Source: Halopiger goleimassiliensis (GTDB taxonomy: Archaea > Halobacteriota > Halobacteria > Halobacteriales > Natrialbaceae). From it: a DNA stretch of 64,000 bases. Below are positions 7,306 through 16,176 of the stretch, piece after piece; positions within the stretch are counted from its first letter, which is position 1, and each line of letters opens with the position of its first letter. The DNA is taken from contig NZ_HG315690.1 of NCBI RefSeq assembly GCF_000455345.1, positions 2,369,360 through 2,433,359 of the forward strand, written 5' to 3'. Made by a program: the position numbers and the translations under genes. The notes beneath the pieces were generated by a model. The model searched no databases and was not told where the DNA came from. It saw only the letters and a list, made by a program, of their open reading frames with translations.

Positions 7306-9024
7306 TTAGGCGTCGTCGCCCGCGCCGTCGTCCTCGACGTACCGACCCCGCCCCTCGACGTCCTCGAGCCGCTCTAACACGCGTTCGTCGCCGACCTCGC
7401 GGTAGCCCTCGAGCACTGCCTCGCGCAGCGGTTCGGGGTCGTCGGCGGTGCCGACGAGGCTCTGGTCGAAGACGTGGACGTCCATCGCGTAGTCCTCGAC
7501 GTGGTCGGTGTGGTAGCCGAGGCCGAAGTCGATGAGGTAGGTACGGCCCTCGCCGACCCGCACGTTCCGCGTCGTCGGATCTCCGTGCACGAAGCCAGCG
7601 TCGTGCAACCGCGCGAGGTGCCGTCCCACGTCCCGAACCCGCTCGACCGCCAGGGACTCGCGGAGGTCCCGGTCGCCGACGTACTCGAGTTCCAGTCGCG
7701 CCTCCCGGGGATCGACGTCCGAAAGTACTGGCGTCGGCACGCCCTCGCGCCTGGCGAGGCTCGTGAGCCGGGCCTCGAGCGTCGTCCGCTCGCGCCGCAG
7801 GCGCTCGTCGAGTTGCGGGTGGCGATAGGTCTTCGACTCGCGGCGTTTCGTCACGCGGCCGGCGTCGGACTCGAGGTCGACCAGCGCCTCAGCGCCCTGG
7901 ACCTGCTGCTTGCCCTCGGCCGCGCCGCGGCCGGCTGCTAACTCGGGTTCGTCGGCATGCTCGCGGTTCCGGTCGTCACCGCTCGCATTCTCGAGGTCCT
8001 CGCTTCGCTCGGACCTCGCACGCCACGTCACGGGCACCTGATCCGGGCGGAAATTGGGATCGACCTTCGATTTCTCGAGCGCGAGCGTATCGCCGGCGTC
8101 GTACATCTTCGCGCCGAGGACGGCGATCATCCCCGCGTTGTCCCGCAGGAATCGCGGTTCGGGCGCGTGGAACTCGGCCCCGCGCTGGTCGCACATCTCC
8201 TCGAGCATCTCGCGCAGGCGGGCGTTCTGTCCGACGCCGCCGCCGAGGACGAGTTCGTCGCTGCCGGTCAGCGAGAGCGCGCGCTCGGCGACTTCGGTCA
8301 GCATGCCGAAGATGTTCTCCTGCAGCGAATAGCAGATATCTTCCACGGGGACGCCGTCGTCGTAGCGCTGCTTAGCGGCGCTCATAATCCCCGAGAAGGA
8401 GAAGTCCATCCCCTTGACGACGTAGGGGAGGTCCACGTACTCGCCGTCCTCGGCGGCCGCCTCGACCTTCGGCCCGCCGGGGTGGGACCAGCCGACGTGG
8501 CGCGTGAACTTGTCGATAGCATTGCCAACGCCGGTATCCATCGTCTCGCCGAGCACGCGGTACCGGCCGTTCCGGTAGGCAAGCAGGTGGGCGTTCGCGC
8601 CGCTGGCATTGAGACACACGGGGGAGTCGAAGTCGGCGGTGTGGCGGCCGATCTCGAGGTGGGCCACCATGTGGTTGACGCCCACGAGGGGCACCTCGAG
8701 CGACTGAGAGAGCGCGCGGGCGGCCGTTCCGACGATCCGCAGGCACGGGCCGAGACCGGGACCGCGCGAGAAGGCGACGGCATCGACGGGCGGTTCGTCC
8801 GCAGGGCCGTCGTGTGTTTCGCGGGCGCGCTCGAGCGCCGTCTCGACGACTTGAGGGATCGCCTCGTGCATGTGCTCGGCCGCCTCGCGGGGGTGAATGC
8901 CGCCGCTGTCGGGCTGGTAGGCGTCGCTCTCGATGAACACGTCGTCGGTCGCGGAATCGAACACCGCCGCGCTGGCCGCCCAGGCGGTGCCCTCGATGCC
9001 GAGAATGCGGGTGTCAGAACTCAC
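7306..9024 (-). CDS. kae1-bud32: Kae1-Bud32 fusion (tRNA t6A synthesis protein and its kinase)
   Basis: 572 residues. Kae1 (about 1-325) makes the t6A modification at position 37 of ANN-decoding tRNAs; its metal ligands appear in VNHMVAHLEIG (His118, His122), and GTGVGNAIDKF-like and VLGGGVGQN motifs follow. Bud32 (about 395-572) is the atypical kinase/ATPase of the KEOPS complex: GFVHGDPTTRNV near 478 is the catalytic loop and LIDFGLG near 498 the DFG motif. The 65-residue linker is low-complexity and its DNA contains a hairpin (7993-8017) like those in nearby spacers. It lies downstream of rps24e-rps27ae in the same direction, a common archaeal order. Confidence 0.95.
   Translation of the reverse strand: MSSDTRILGIEGTAWAASAAVFDSATDDVFIESDAYQPDSGGIHPREAAEHMHEAIPQVVETALERARETHDGPADEPPVDAVAFSRGPGLGPCLRIVGTAARALSQSLEVPLVGVNHMVAHLEIGRHTADFDSPVCLNASGANAHLLAYRNGRYRVLGETMDTGVGNAIDKFTRHVGWSHPGGPKVEAAAEDGEYVDLPYVVKGMDFSFSGIMSAAKQRYDDGVPVEDICYSLQENIFGMLTEVAERALSLTGSDELVLGGGVGQNARLREMLEEMCDQRGAEFHAPEPRFLRDNAGMIAVLGAKMYDAGDTLALEKSKVDPNFRPDQVPVTWRARSERSEDLENASGDDRNREHADEPELAAGRGAAEGKQQVQGAEALVDLESDAGRVTKRRESKTYRHPQLDERLRRERTTLEARLTSLARREGVPTPVLSDVDPREARLELEYVGDRDLRESLAVERVRDVGRHLARLHDAGFVHGDPTTRNVRVGEGRTYLIDFGLGYHTDHVEDYAMDVHVFDQSLVGTADDPEPLREAVLEGYREVGDERVLERLEDVEGRGRYVEDDGAGDDA
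7993..8017. repeat. Hairpin GAGGTCC-loop-GGACCTC inside the kae1-bud32 linker
   Basis: GAGGTCC (7993-7999), loop TCGCTTCGCTC (8000-8010), GGACCTC (8011-8017). The loop nearly equals that of the spacer hairpin at 9113-9141 (TCGCTGCGCTC), which suggests the same element type within a coding region. Confidence 0.6.
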
Positions 9025-9112
9025 GGGTTGGAATCCGATCGCGATACGGCGGTGAACGAACGACCGCGGCGGTTACGCGCTCGCGGTTCACGTCGTTCAC
9101 CGTTCGCGTTCT

Positions 9113-9205
9113 CGAGGGATCTCGCTGCGCTCGATCCCTCGCAGGCTCACGGGCGTTTCACGCCCGTTCGCTTGTTCGATGCCCCTCGCTTCGCTCGGCG
9201 CATCG
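9113..9205. repeat. Three successive hairpins upstream of kae1-bud32
   Basis: CGAGGGATC-TCGCTGCGCTC-GATCCCTCG (9113-9141), ACGGGCG-tttca-CGCCCGT (9149-9167) and CGATGC...GCATCG (9177-9205) lie between rps27ae and kae1-bud32 on the same transcript direction. They may slow or stop transcription or mark RNA processing. Confidence 0.6.
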
Positions 9206-9340
9206 CTACTCCCACTCGGTGTAGCCGCACTTCCCGCAGTGTTTGCGGTCGCCGTGGTCGGCGAGGAAGGAGTCGCCACACCGGGGGCACTGCTCGCGGT
9301 CGGTGCTGCCGTCGTCGTCGTAGAGTTCGTAGCGCGCCAT
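9206..9340 (-). CDS. rps27ae: 30S ribosomal protein S27ae
   Basis: 44 residues, [11 protein letters not shown]... with a C4 zinc ribbon: CPRCG near residue 18 and CGKCG near residue 35. This is the archaeal S27ae (S31e) protein without the eukaryotic ubiquitin fusion. Its ATG (ending at 9340) directly abuts the stop codon of rps24e (9341-9343), so the two are surely co-transcribed and probably translationally coupled. The C terminus, GYTEWE, is typical. Confidence 0.93.
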   Translation of the reverse strand: MARYELYDDDGSTDREQCPRCGDSFLADHGDRKHCGKCGYTEWE

Positions 9341-9673
9341 CTATGCTTCCTCCGCTTCGGCTTCGGCTTCGGCTTCGGCCTCGGCCTCTTCGTCGACGCC
9401 GATCTTGTTGCGCTCGAGCATGTGATCCTGCTCGACGTCGCGGGCGTCGTCGGCGCTCTCGTAGACCTTCGCTTCGCCGACGGTCTTTCGCATCCCGAAC
9501 TTGGTGTCGAGTTTCCGGACGACGACCTCGTCGGCGTCCTTGTTGAGTTTCGCCGCGAGGCTGTCCCGAACCTGCAGGCGCTCGGGCGTGGCGTCCTCGT
9601 GGGTCAGTTCGAAGGTGACGTCGGTCCGATGCAACATGGGGTTCTCCGCTTCGGAGACGATGTCGATGTCCAT
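9341..9673 (-). CDS. rps24e: 30S ribosomal protein S24e
   Basis: 110 residues. The body MDIDIVSEAENPMLHRTDV, then VRKLDTKFGMRKTVGEAKVY, is the S24e family pattern, and ERNKIG closes the conserved part. The C-terminal tail is a run of Glu-Ala dipeptides (about 16 residues), an acidic extension seen in halophile ribosomal proteins. It is the first gene of the rps24e-rps27ae-kae1 group; an A/T-rich box (ctaaaagg, 9711-9718) lies about 40 bases upstream. Confidence 0.95.
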   Translation of the reverse strand: MDIDIVSEAENPMLHRTDVTFELTHEDATPERLQVRDSLAAKLNKDADEVVVRKLDTKFGMRKTVGEAKVYESADDARDVEQDHMLERNKIGVDEEAEAEAEAEAEAEEA

Positions 9674-9826
9674 GATATCACTCAGTTACCCTACTATCCC
9701 CCTGTCGCGACTAAAAGGATTTCGAAGCACCCGACCGGTACCGGCCGCCGGGCGGCCTGCACCGAGTCCAGGGCGAGGCACCGCACGGACGACTGCTTCG
9801 CTATTCGATCCGCGACTCGGGATGGA

Positions 9827-9835
9827 AGAATTTAC
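9827..9835 (+). promoter_or_regulatory. TATA-like box before the first PQQ-propeller gene
   Basis: GAATTTACG is centred about 30 bases before the ATG at 9863; leaderless spacing. Confidence 0.45.
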
Positions 9836-9862
9836 GCTTCCGTGACGAGTTGCTCCGAACCG

Positions 9863-11092
9863 ATGCCCTCCAGACGACGGGTACTCGCCGGCGGTGGGGT
9901 CGCCTTCGGGGTCGGATTCGGTACCACTCGTTCGTTAGATGGGCCGATCTCGCTATCGGAAGCCAACGGGTCGGAGTGGCCGATGGCTCGCTACGACGCC
10001 GCCGGGACCGGTGGCAACCCAGCGGCCTCGGGCCCGAAAGACGGGGTGCAGGTCAGGTGGGAAACGGCACCGGAGACGGCCGTCTCGGGACCGGCACCGC
10101 CGGTCCTGATCGGCGAGACGCTGTTCGCCGTCGGTCGGGAGGGGCTGGTCGCACTCGAGCGGGACACGGGTCGCCTCCGATTCGAACGTCTCGGCCACTC
10201 CTATCTCTCGGCACCCGCGCGGGTGTCGACCACTACGTACCGATCCGATACGCTGGCCGTCACGGGAATCGACGGGGTCCACGGACTGAGCGCCGACGGC
10301 GGCTACGCAGCGGCGGGGTACAGCGTCGGCCTCGAGCGGTGGTACGCGCCGGGCCGAGAACCACCGATGAAGCGGTACGCGAGTCCGGCGGGACCACCCC
10401 CCGTCGCCACCGAGGGATCGGTGTACGCGGTCCTTCCCGGGTCCGATCGAATCATCGCGCTCGACGGCAATAGCGGCCGGGTCCGCTGGGAGCAGGACGT
10501 CGAGACGTCGGTCGCAACGCTGGCGTCTCGACCTGCCGTTCGCAACGGCACCGTCTTCGTCTGCGGCTGGGAGTCGGTCCTCGCGTTCGACGCCGAGACC
10601 GGCCAGCACCGCTGGACCGGAATGCCGGGAACCGACGGCACGGGCCGGCATCGCGACCTCCTCGCGCCGACCGCGACCGATGAGGGGATCGTCGTCCCGA
10701 GTCGGTCGGACGTCGCACTGCTCGATCCGGCCGACGGCAGCCTCGAGTGGGAGTACCGCCACGACGGGAACGCGACCGATGGCAGCGCCGCCGTCGCCGA
10801 CGGAACGGTATTCGTCTCCGACGGCGACGACGCGCTCCACGCGATCGACCTCGAGACGGGGACGAAGGAGTGGACCGCCGAGTACCGACACGAGGTCCAC
10901 CCGGTGGTCGCCGACGGCGTCGTCTACCTCACGTACGCGTGGCACCCCGAACTGGTCGCACTCGACGCCGAGACGGGCGAGCGACGCTTTACGTACGAGG
11001 GCCTCGAGTGGCCCTCACAGCCCGTCGTCGGCGACGGCGTCCTCTACGTCGTCGGCCACGAACGCGTCGTCGCGCTCGAGGAGGGGGAGTGA
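9863..11092 (+). CDS. Tat-exported PQQ-like beta-propeller protein 1
   Basis: 409 residues. The start MPSRRRVLAGGGVAFGVGFG is a twin-arginine signal peptide, chosen over an upstream open frame for that reason. The mature part has repeated PQQ-like propeller blades, recognisable by motifs such as GLVALERDTGRLRFE, RIIALDGNSGRVRWE, VLAFDAETGQHRWT and ALHAIDLETGTKEWT. Such proteins are cell-surface binding or scaffold proteins, or quinoprotein-like; no catalytic quinone ligands can be named. A membrane protein gene follows after 2 bases. There is no lipobox Cys, unlike the two later propellers. Confidence 0.8.
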   Translation: MPSRRRVLAGGGVAFGVGFGTTRSLDGPISLSEANGSEWPMARYDAAGTGGNPAASGPKDGVQVRWETAPETAVSGPAPPVLIGETLFAVGREGLVALERDTGRLRFERLGHSYLSAPARVSTTTYRSDTLAVTGIDGVHGLSADGGYAAAGYSVGLERWYAPGREPPMKRYASPAGPPPVATEGSVYAVLPGSDRIIALDGNSGRVRWEQDVETSVATLASRPAVRNGTVFVCGWESVLAFDAETGQHRWTGMPGTDGTGRHRDLLAPTATDEGIVVPSRSDVALLDPADGSLEWEYRHDGNATDGSAAVADGTVFVSDGDDALHAIDLETGTKEWTAEYRHEVHPVVADGVVYLTYAWHPELVALDAETGERRFTYEGLEWPSQPVVGDGVLYVVGHERVVALEEGE

Positions 11093-11094
11093 GC

Positions 11095-11910
11095 ATGGCG
11101 AACGAATCCGGTCGCGGATCGAACGGACTGGAACCAACCGACGGGCAGTCGGAGCCGCATCCGGTATCGGTCGCGTTCGCGCGTCTCCGCGAGGATCCAC
11201 TCCTGTTCGTCCCGTTCGTCCTCGTCGGCCTCGTCCTCTCGGCGGTCGACTGGCTCCACCGACGGGATCCGATCCACGTGGTCGAGTGGGGCCGGGTGGA
11301 GACCACCGGACTCGACGTTCGCGTCGAGTTCGTCGGCTATCCGACGGGAGTCCAGCAGACGGTACGGCCGCTCGAGTCGTTGATCGGTCTGGAGCAGTTC
11401 CACCTGGTCTGGGGGATCGGCCTCTACGTCCTGCCGATGGCCGCGATAGCGATCGCTGGCACCGTCACGATTGCGCGCTCGATGGGGCAGCGCGTGTCGG
11501 TCCGGGCGGTCGGTTCGCTGTTTGCTTTCGTGGTCGCGGTAGACCTGTTCCACCGGCTGCTCGGGTCGATCGATGGGCTCCAGACGATGGGAGTCTGGGG
11601 GCTCGCACCGCTTGCGGTCTACTTCGGCCTGCTGGTGAAACTGTTCCTCGTTCCGGGGCTGCTCGTCGACGAACGCTCGATTCGGACGGCGCTCGGGGAA
11701 AGCGCCCGACGAACGGCGGGTCGTGGCCTGTCCGTGTTCGGGCTGATACTCCTGCTCGGACTCGGGGGCTGGCTGCTCTCGGCGGCTCCGCTGGTCGGGA
11801 CGGTGCTGAGTAGCGCCCTCGTCGCGCCGGTACACGCCCTCGTTATCGTTGCCGTCCTCGAGCAAGACGGGGGCGTCGCCTCCCGGGCCCTGAGGGAGGC
11901 CACCGATTAG
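11095..11910 (+). CDS. Multi-pass membrane protein of unknown function
   Basis: 271 residues with about six hydrophobic segments (near 37-55, 102-125, 138-160, 170-200, 222-243 and 245-265). The ATG at 11095 lies 2 bases after the stop of propeller protein 1, so the pair is probably one operon. The arrangement resembles haloarchaeal DUF-type membrane proteins annotated only as uncharacterised. Its stop (TAG, 11908-11910) overlaps the stop of the convergent propeller gene in the shared TTAG. A role in handling the exported propeller is inference. Confidence 0.7.
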   Translation: MANESGRGSNGLEPTDGQSEPHPVSVAFARLREDPLLFVPFVLVGLVLSAVDWLHRRDPIHVVEWGRVETTGLDVRVEFVGYPTGVQQTVRPLESLIGLEQFHLVWGIGLYVLPMAAIAIAGTVTIARSMGQRVSVRAVGSLFAFVVAVDLFHRLLGSIDGLQTMGVWGLAPLAVYFGLLVKLFLVPGLLVDERSIRTALGESARRTAGRGLSVFGLILLLGLGGWLLSAAPLVGTVLSSALVAPVHALVIVAVLEQDGGVASRALREATD

Positions 11911-12929
11911 TCGGCCAGCGCGGCGATTCCTCGCGGCGTCTGAGCCTCGAGCGATTCCGGCCACTCGATCTCCAGTGGCTCCCAGCGGCCGCCGAAGTCC
12001 TCGGTGACGAAGACGCCGCGGTTTGTGAGCGCGTAGACTGTCTCCGGTTCGCCGGTCGTGGCGAAGACCGCCCGGACGACGCCCTCGCCGGTCGGGAGGC
12101 CGTGATCGTCGAGCCGTTCCCACGTCTCGGCCGTCGAATCCTCCACACCGGCGGCGGAGCGACGGTAGACGTACGACTCCGCCGTATCGGCCGTGTGCGC
12201 CTTGGAGGCACCCGACGCGCTCGAGACGATGACGGCGTCCGGATCGCCCGGATCGCGGGCCAGCCCCCAGCAGTAGGTGTGCTCGAGGCCCGCCTGCGGG
12301 TGGGTCCAGCTCTCGCCGCCGTCGTCGCTCTCGGCGTAGCCGTCGCCCGCGGCGGTGTAGAGCCGTCCCTCGCGGGCCGGGTGGGTCGCAAGCGTGTGAT
12401 TGTCCCGTCGGGAGCCTTCGGGCCGTTCGTGCCAGCTCTCGCCGCCGTCGTCGCTGTAGACGAACGCGCCGGCCTCGATGCCGACGTAGAGCCGCTCGGG
12501 ATCGTACGGATCGACCTCGAGCCAGCGGACGTGGTGGGTGTCCGGTCGCGGCGGGAAGTACCACTCGTCGGCCGAGGGCAGGTCGACGATCCCCTCGAGG
12601 TGGGTCCAGGAGTCTCCGGCGTCGGTGCTTCGGTAGACGCGGCTGGGTTCGGTGCCCGCGTAGATCACCGCGGGATCGTGCGGGCTGATCGCCAGCGACG
12701 TGACCGCCTCGCTCACGAACGGCGTCTCGAGGCGGTCGAACGAGTCGCCGGCGTCGTCAGAGCGGTAGAGGCCGTCCTCGAACGTCCCGACGAACGCCCG
12801 CTCGGGCGCGTCGGGCGAGGCGGCGACGCACTCGAGGCGCCGACCCTCGAGTCGGGTCGTCGTGGTCCACTCGTCGCCGTCGGTACAGACCAGGAGCCGG
12901 TCCTCCAGGGCAGCGTAGACGGTCGCCAT
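11907..12929 (-). CDS. Asp-box (BNR/VPS10-like) beta-propeller protein
   Basis: 340 residues with no signal peptide (starts MATVYAALEDRLLVCTDGDE). It carries at least five Asp-box type motifs of form SxDxGxSW: YRSDDAGDSF, YRSTDAGDSW, YSDDGGESW, ESDDGGESW and TEDFGGRW, spaced about 45-60 residues. This is the sialidase/VPS10/YCF48-like propeller fold. No sialidase catalytic residues are identified, so it is probably a binding protein. It is flanked by three other propeller proteins but on the opposite strand. Confidence 0.78.
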   Translation of the reverse strand: MATVYAALEDRLLVCTDGDEWTTTTRLEGRRLECVAASPDAPERAFVGTFEDGLYRSDDAGDSFDRLETPFVSEAVTSLAISPHDPAVIYAGTEPSRVYRSTDAGDSWTHLEGIVDLPSADEWYFPPRPDTHHVRWLEVDPYDPERLYVGIEAGAFVYSDDGGESWHERPEGSRRDNHTLATHPAREGRLYTAAGDGYAESDDGGESWTHPQAGLEHTYCWGLARDPGDPDAVIVSSASGASKAHTADTAESYVYRRSAAGVEDSTAETWERLDDHGLPTGEGVVRAVFATTGEPETVYALTNRGVFVTEDFGGRWEPLEIEWPESLEAQTPRGIAALAD

Positions 12930-13033
12930 ACCGGATGTACGCTCGCGACGGCTAAATGTTCGTGGGGGTATCGACCGCGACCCCGGTTCGGTGTTTGCCG
13001 CTCGATTGTGGCTACGAACGACCCCGGAGGGGG

Positions 13034-13082
13034 TTCCGATTATATTGGTTCAGATATTAATAGGGAAACGAATATACGACTG
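13034..13082 (+). promoter_or_regulatory. AT-rich promoter region of the second PQQ-propeller gene
   Basis: An AT-rich block in GC-rich DNA. The best box is CGAATATACG (13069-13078), about 27 bases before the ATG at 13101, preceded by a purine-rich GGGAAA element; a second TATA-like ATATTAATAG lies at about 13053-13062. Confidence 0.5.
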
Positions 13083-13100
13083 AAATATCCGCATTCGAGT

Positions 13101-14240
13101 ATGGATCGGCGTAGCTTCGTGCGAAGCGCGTGCGTGGGGGGTTGCATCGGCGTCGCCGGTTGTCTGGGGGCGTTCTCCGACGACGCGGAGTGGACGTTCG
13201 GGACCGATCTGGAGCGGACGATTACCGTCGACGACGACGCCGTGTACGTCAACGAACGGACCGAACACCGCGAGAGCGTCATTCACGCGCTGGATCGACG
13301 GACGGGTGAGGAGGAGTGGTCGATCACCATCGACGGCGTCCCCTGGGGGCCCTGGGTGACGGAAGGTGGACGGCTCATCGCGGCATTACGGGTGTTCCCG
13401 GACGACGGCGACAGCCAGTTCTACGTCCGGGCGATCGATACCGCGAGCGGACACCAACTGTGGGAGACCAGAGCGTTTATCGGATCCGGCCGACCCCGAA
13501 TTTTCCCGGTAGCGGACGGCGAGGAAGTGTTCTTCCAGGAAGACGAAGAGATCGTCGCCGTGGACGCCGACTCCGGGGACGAACTCCGGACGTACGAGAT
13601 GCCGTCCCACGTGAGAACGGACTCGCGCCGGATCGACCTCCACGACGATATCGTCTGGGGGGTGATCCGCAAAGAGAGCGGCCAACCGTTATTGGCCGGG
13701 CTCTCTCGCGGCCTGGACGACGTGTTCTGGGAGTGGGACACCGAGGGGAACGGTGTGGAAACCACGATCGCCGGCGACGAGTACCTGTACGCCCTCGTGG
13801 ACGAGGGAACCGGGGATCCGTACCGGATCGCGGCCGTCGATTCACAAACCGGCGAAGAAACCTGGAGCGTACGAAAAGGTACTGTTGCACAGCTCACGTA
13901 TCGGCGTGGAGACGTGTACTTCCTCCACAGCTCCGCCTCCCCCTCGGACAACCAGTGGGCGATCGACTGCCTCGAGGCGTCGACGGGGGAACAGCGGTGG
14001 TCCACAACCGTGGAGTACCAGGACGTGACCGCGGACGAGGAGTTCGTGTACTTGACGAACGACCGTGGAAAGGCCACCGCACTCGACGGATCGGACGGTA
14101 GCGAGGTCTTCGAGACGGACCTCAACGCCGGAATGCTCGGGGACGACGAGGGGTTCGAACGGGGCGTCGGAGACGACGGCTACCTCTACGCCATTTCCGA
14201 TCGAGGAACCCTCTACGCGTTCGACGCCGACGATGCCTGA
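13101..14240 (+). CDS. Tat lipoprotein with PQQ-like propeller 2
   Basis: 379 residues. The N terminus MDRRSFVRSACVGGCIGVAG has a twin arginine and ends in a lipobox, GVAGCLG, so the mature protein should be lipid-anchored to the outer face of the membrane. Blade motifs recur: VIHALDRRTGEEEWS, AIDTASGHQLWE, AVDADSGDELRT, AVDSQTGEETWS, CLEASTGEQRWS. The last codons overlap the start of the next propeller gene (ATGCCTGA at 14233-14240). The start is fixed by the Tat motif and the promoter 27 bases upstream. Confidence 0.82.
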   Translation: MDRRSFVRSACVGGCIGVAGCLGAFSDDAEWTFGTDLERTITVDDDAVYVNERTEHRESVIHALDRRTGEEEWSITIDGVPWGPWVTEGGRLIAALRVFPDDGDSQFYVRAIDTASGHQLWETRAFIGSGRPRIFPVADGEEVFFQEDEEIVAVDADSGDELRTYEMPSHVRTDSRRIDLHDDIVWGVIRKESGQPLLAGLSRGLDDVFWEWDTEGNGVETTIAGDEYLYALVDEGTGDPYRIAAVDSQTGEETWSVRKGTVAQLTYRRGDVYFLHSSASPSDNQWAIDCLEASTGEQRWSTTVEYQDVTADEEFVYLTNDRGKATALDGSDGSEVFETDLNAGMLGDDEGFERGVGDDGYLYAISDRGTLYAFDADDA

Positions 14241-15387
14241 GCGATCGTCGGGACGGCGACGATTCCTGGGGCACGGGGCCGCGATCGTTACAGCGGGCCT
14301 CGCGGGTTGCGTCGGGAGACTCCGCGAAGTGGCTCTCGGGAACGGGTACGACGAGTCGGGGCCGGTGTCCGTCGCCTGGACCACGGAACTGGAAGACCGG
14401 CCCGCCCGTGCGCGCCCGATCCTCATCGGCGACACGATCGTCGTTCACGGACGCGACGGTACGGTGACGGGGATCGACCTCCGCAACGGCACGATCGAGT
14501 GGACCCTCGACGGACACGAGACCTCGCAATCGTACGTCCCGGTCGCGGCGAGTGCCGTAGAGGGACTCGCTTACGCGTGGGCCGGTGACCACGTGACCGC
14601 GATCGATCCCGCTGACGGTGGGGTAGCGTGGCGCTCCGAAACCGTCGACGGCGTCGACCCGGATCTGGCCTCCGTTCCGTTGCGCGCCGACGGCGATCTG
14701 CTGTACGCGGGGGCGGACCGACCGACTGCGTTCGACGCCGGTTCGGGCGACCTCCTGTGGCGACACGACTCGTTCGAAACGTTCGGGGTCCCGTACTTCA
14801 CCCCGACGTTCGAGGGAGACCACCTCTACGTCCCCACCGACGAAGGGATCGTCGTCCTCGAGCGGGCGACGGGCGACGAGCGCATCCTGGCGACGGATCC
14901 GACGACGGACGAGGAGATCGTGGCGTATCCGCCCGAACTCCACAACCTGACTCGACCCGTCGTGACCGACGAGTACGTCATCGTGCTGGCACACGGCGAG
15001 GGGATGTACGCCTACGATCGGCTGAGTACGCGGCCGCAGTGGGAGGTAGCGGACAGCTACTACTGGGGACACGTCCTCCGCGACGGGATCGTCTACGCCT
15101 CCACGTACCGGACGGTAAAAGGACTCTCCATCGAGGACGGGTTCGAGGCCGTCGCGTACGACACCGGCGATCGAGCACCCAACGGCGTCCCCGTCCTGGA
15201 CGGCTCCTCGATCTACGTCGGCACGGGCGGAAGCGACGGCGGTGCGATCTTCTCGTTCGACGCCGCGTCCCGCGATACCAACTGGCGAGTCACGACGCCG
15301 TCCGACGTACGAACCGCACCGATCGTTGCCGGCGACAGAGTCGTCGCCGCTACCGAAGGGGAAATATTCGCGCTGACCGAGGAGTGA
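14233..15387 (+). CDS. Tat lipoprotein with PQQ-like propeller 3
   Basis: 384 residues, beginning inside the previous gene by 8 bases, so the two are translationally coupled. SGRRRFLGHGAAIVTAGLAGCVG is a Tat signal with lipobox Cys. Propeller motifs include VTGIDLRNGTIEWT, VTAIDPADGGVAWR, TAFDAGSGDLLWR and IFSFDAASRDTNWR. It is a paralogue of the preceding gene. Probable role is an extracellular binding or assembly function; the family alone does not define a substrate. Confidence 0.82.
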   Translation: MPERSSGRRRFLGHGAAIVTAGLAGCVGRLREVALGNGYDESGPVSVAWTTELEDRPARARPILIGDTIVVHGRDGTVTGIDLRNGTIEWTLDGHETSQSYVPVAASAVEGLAYAWAGDHVTAIDPADGGVAWRSETVDGVDPDLASVPLRADGDLLYAGADRPTAFDAGSGDLLWRHDSFETFGVPYFTPTFEGDHLYVPTDEGIVVLERATGDERILATDPTTDEEIVAYPPELHNLTRPVVTDEYVIVLAHGEGMYAYDRLSTRPQWEVADSYYWGHVLRDGIVYASTYRTVKGLSIEDGFEAVAYDTGDRAPNGVPVLDGSSIYVGTGGSDGGAIFSFDAASRDTNWRVTTPSDVRTAPIVAGDRVVAATEGEIFALTEE

Positions 15388-15522
15388 GGACGGATCGAGC
15401 GCGTCGGGCCGATCCGTAGATCCAGCCCGTTACCGGAACAGGTCGGTACTCATCGACCAGTCGGCTCCGCGCACCGCTGTGAAGGGGACGGTTATGAGAC
15501 GGTACGCGCTCGAGGGGCCCCG

Positions 15523-15732
15523 TTACTCGAGGTAGCCGAGGCCGCGCAGTTGCTCGGTGATCTCCTCGAACTCGGCTTCCGTCAGTTGGCCCTCCTTCTG
15601 GTGCTGGATGACGATGCTCCGCAGGAGAAACCGCACGAGGTCGCTGGTGCTCTGGAAGCTGGTTCCCTCGATGGTCTCCTCGACGCGTTCCGCGAGGTCC
15701 TTCGGAATCGAGACCGTGGTATACTCGGTCAT
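15523..15732 (-). CDS. Ribbon-helix-helix (CopG-type) DNA-binding protein
   Basis: 69 residues. MTEYTTVSIPKDLAERVEE gives the short beta strand and first helix of a CopG/Arc fold, and STSDLVRFLLRSIV the second helix; the C-terminal part is a charged helix. It probably acts as a dimeric transcription regulator. The start at 15732 is chosen because the family begins with this strand; the open frame continues upstream to 16086 without similarity. It is divergent from the DUF5789 gene, and the 99 bases between them may hold its operator. Confidence 0.78.
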   Translation of the reverse strand: MTEYTTVSIPKDLAERVEETIEGTSFQSTSDLVRFLLRSIVIQHQKEGQLTEAEFEEITEQLRGLGYLE

Positions 15733-15831
15733 ACTGGCTAGTTCGTCGCCCCCGCCAAATGCGTGTCGACGCCGCGCCCAGCGATGTCCGTCTTCGTAGC
15801 GGTTTTGAGACGGGACGACGAATCCGCGTGC

Positions 15832-16161
15832 ATGGGAGTCCGGCCACCATCGAGCGGAGACGACGAGGAACCCGAGAGCATCGAGTTCGGTATCGCGGCC
15901 GTCGACGCCCGGCTTAAGGACGCCGACCTCTCCTTTCCGGCGACGAAGGACGACGTCAGGGCCGAACTGGGTCACGAGCGGATCCCGTACGACGTCCACG
16001 GCAACGACGTCGCGCTCGGGGAAATCCTCTCGGAGGTCGAGACGCGCCAGTTTCGCTCGCGCCAGGAACTGCTGAACGAACTCCACGAACCGTTCGAGGA
16101 GTACCGACAGAACCGCTCCGGCGGCGTCTTCCAGCAGGTCCGCTCGATGCTCCCGTTCTGA
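15832..16161 (+). CDS. DUF5789 family protein
   Basis: 109 residues, MGVRPPSSGDDEEPESIEFG... The pattern of a short acidic leader, then DLSFPATKDDVRAELGHERIPYDVHGNDVALGEIL and a C-terminal VETRQFRSRQELLNEL segment matches the haloarchaeal DUF5789 family of unknown function. It is soluble and helical with no membrane segment. ATG at 15832; an upstream in-frame start at 15763 is less likely. Confidence 0.7.
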   Translation: MGVRPPSSGDDEEPESIEFGIAAVDARLKDADLSFPATKDDVRAELGHERIPYDVHGNDVALGEILSEVETRQFRSRQELLNELHEPFEEYRQNRSGGVFQQVRSMLPF

Positions 16162-16176
16162 GACCGAAATTCAGTT

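Noticed and set aside
7957-9546. Long plus-strand frames antisense to kae1-bud32 and rps24e
   Set aside because: GC-rich codon bias keeps the opposite strand open; the minus-strand proteins have clear family motifs.
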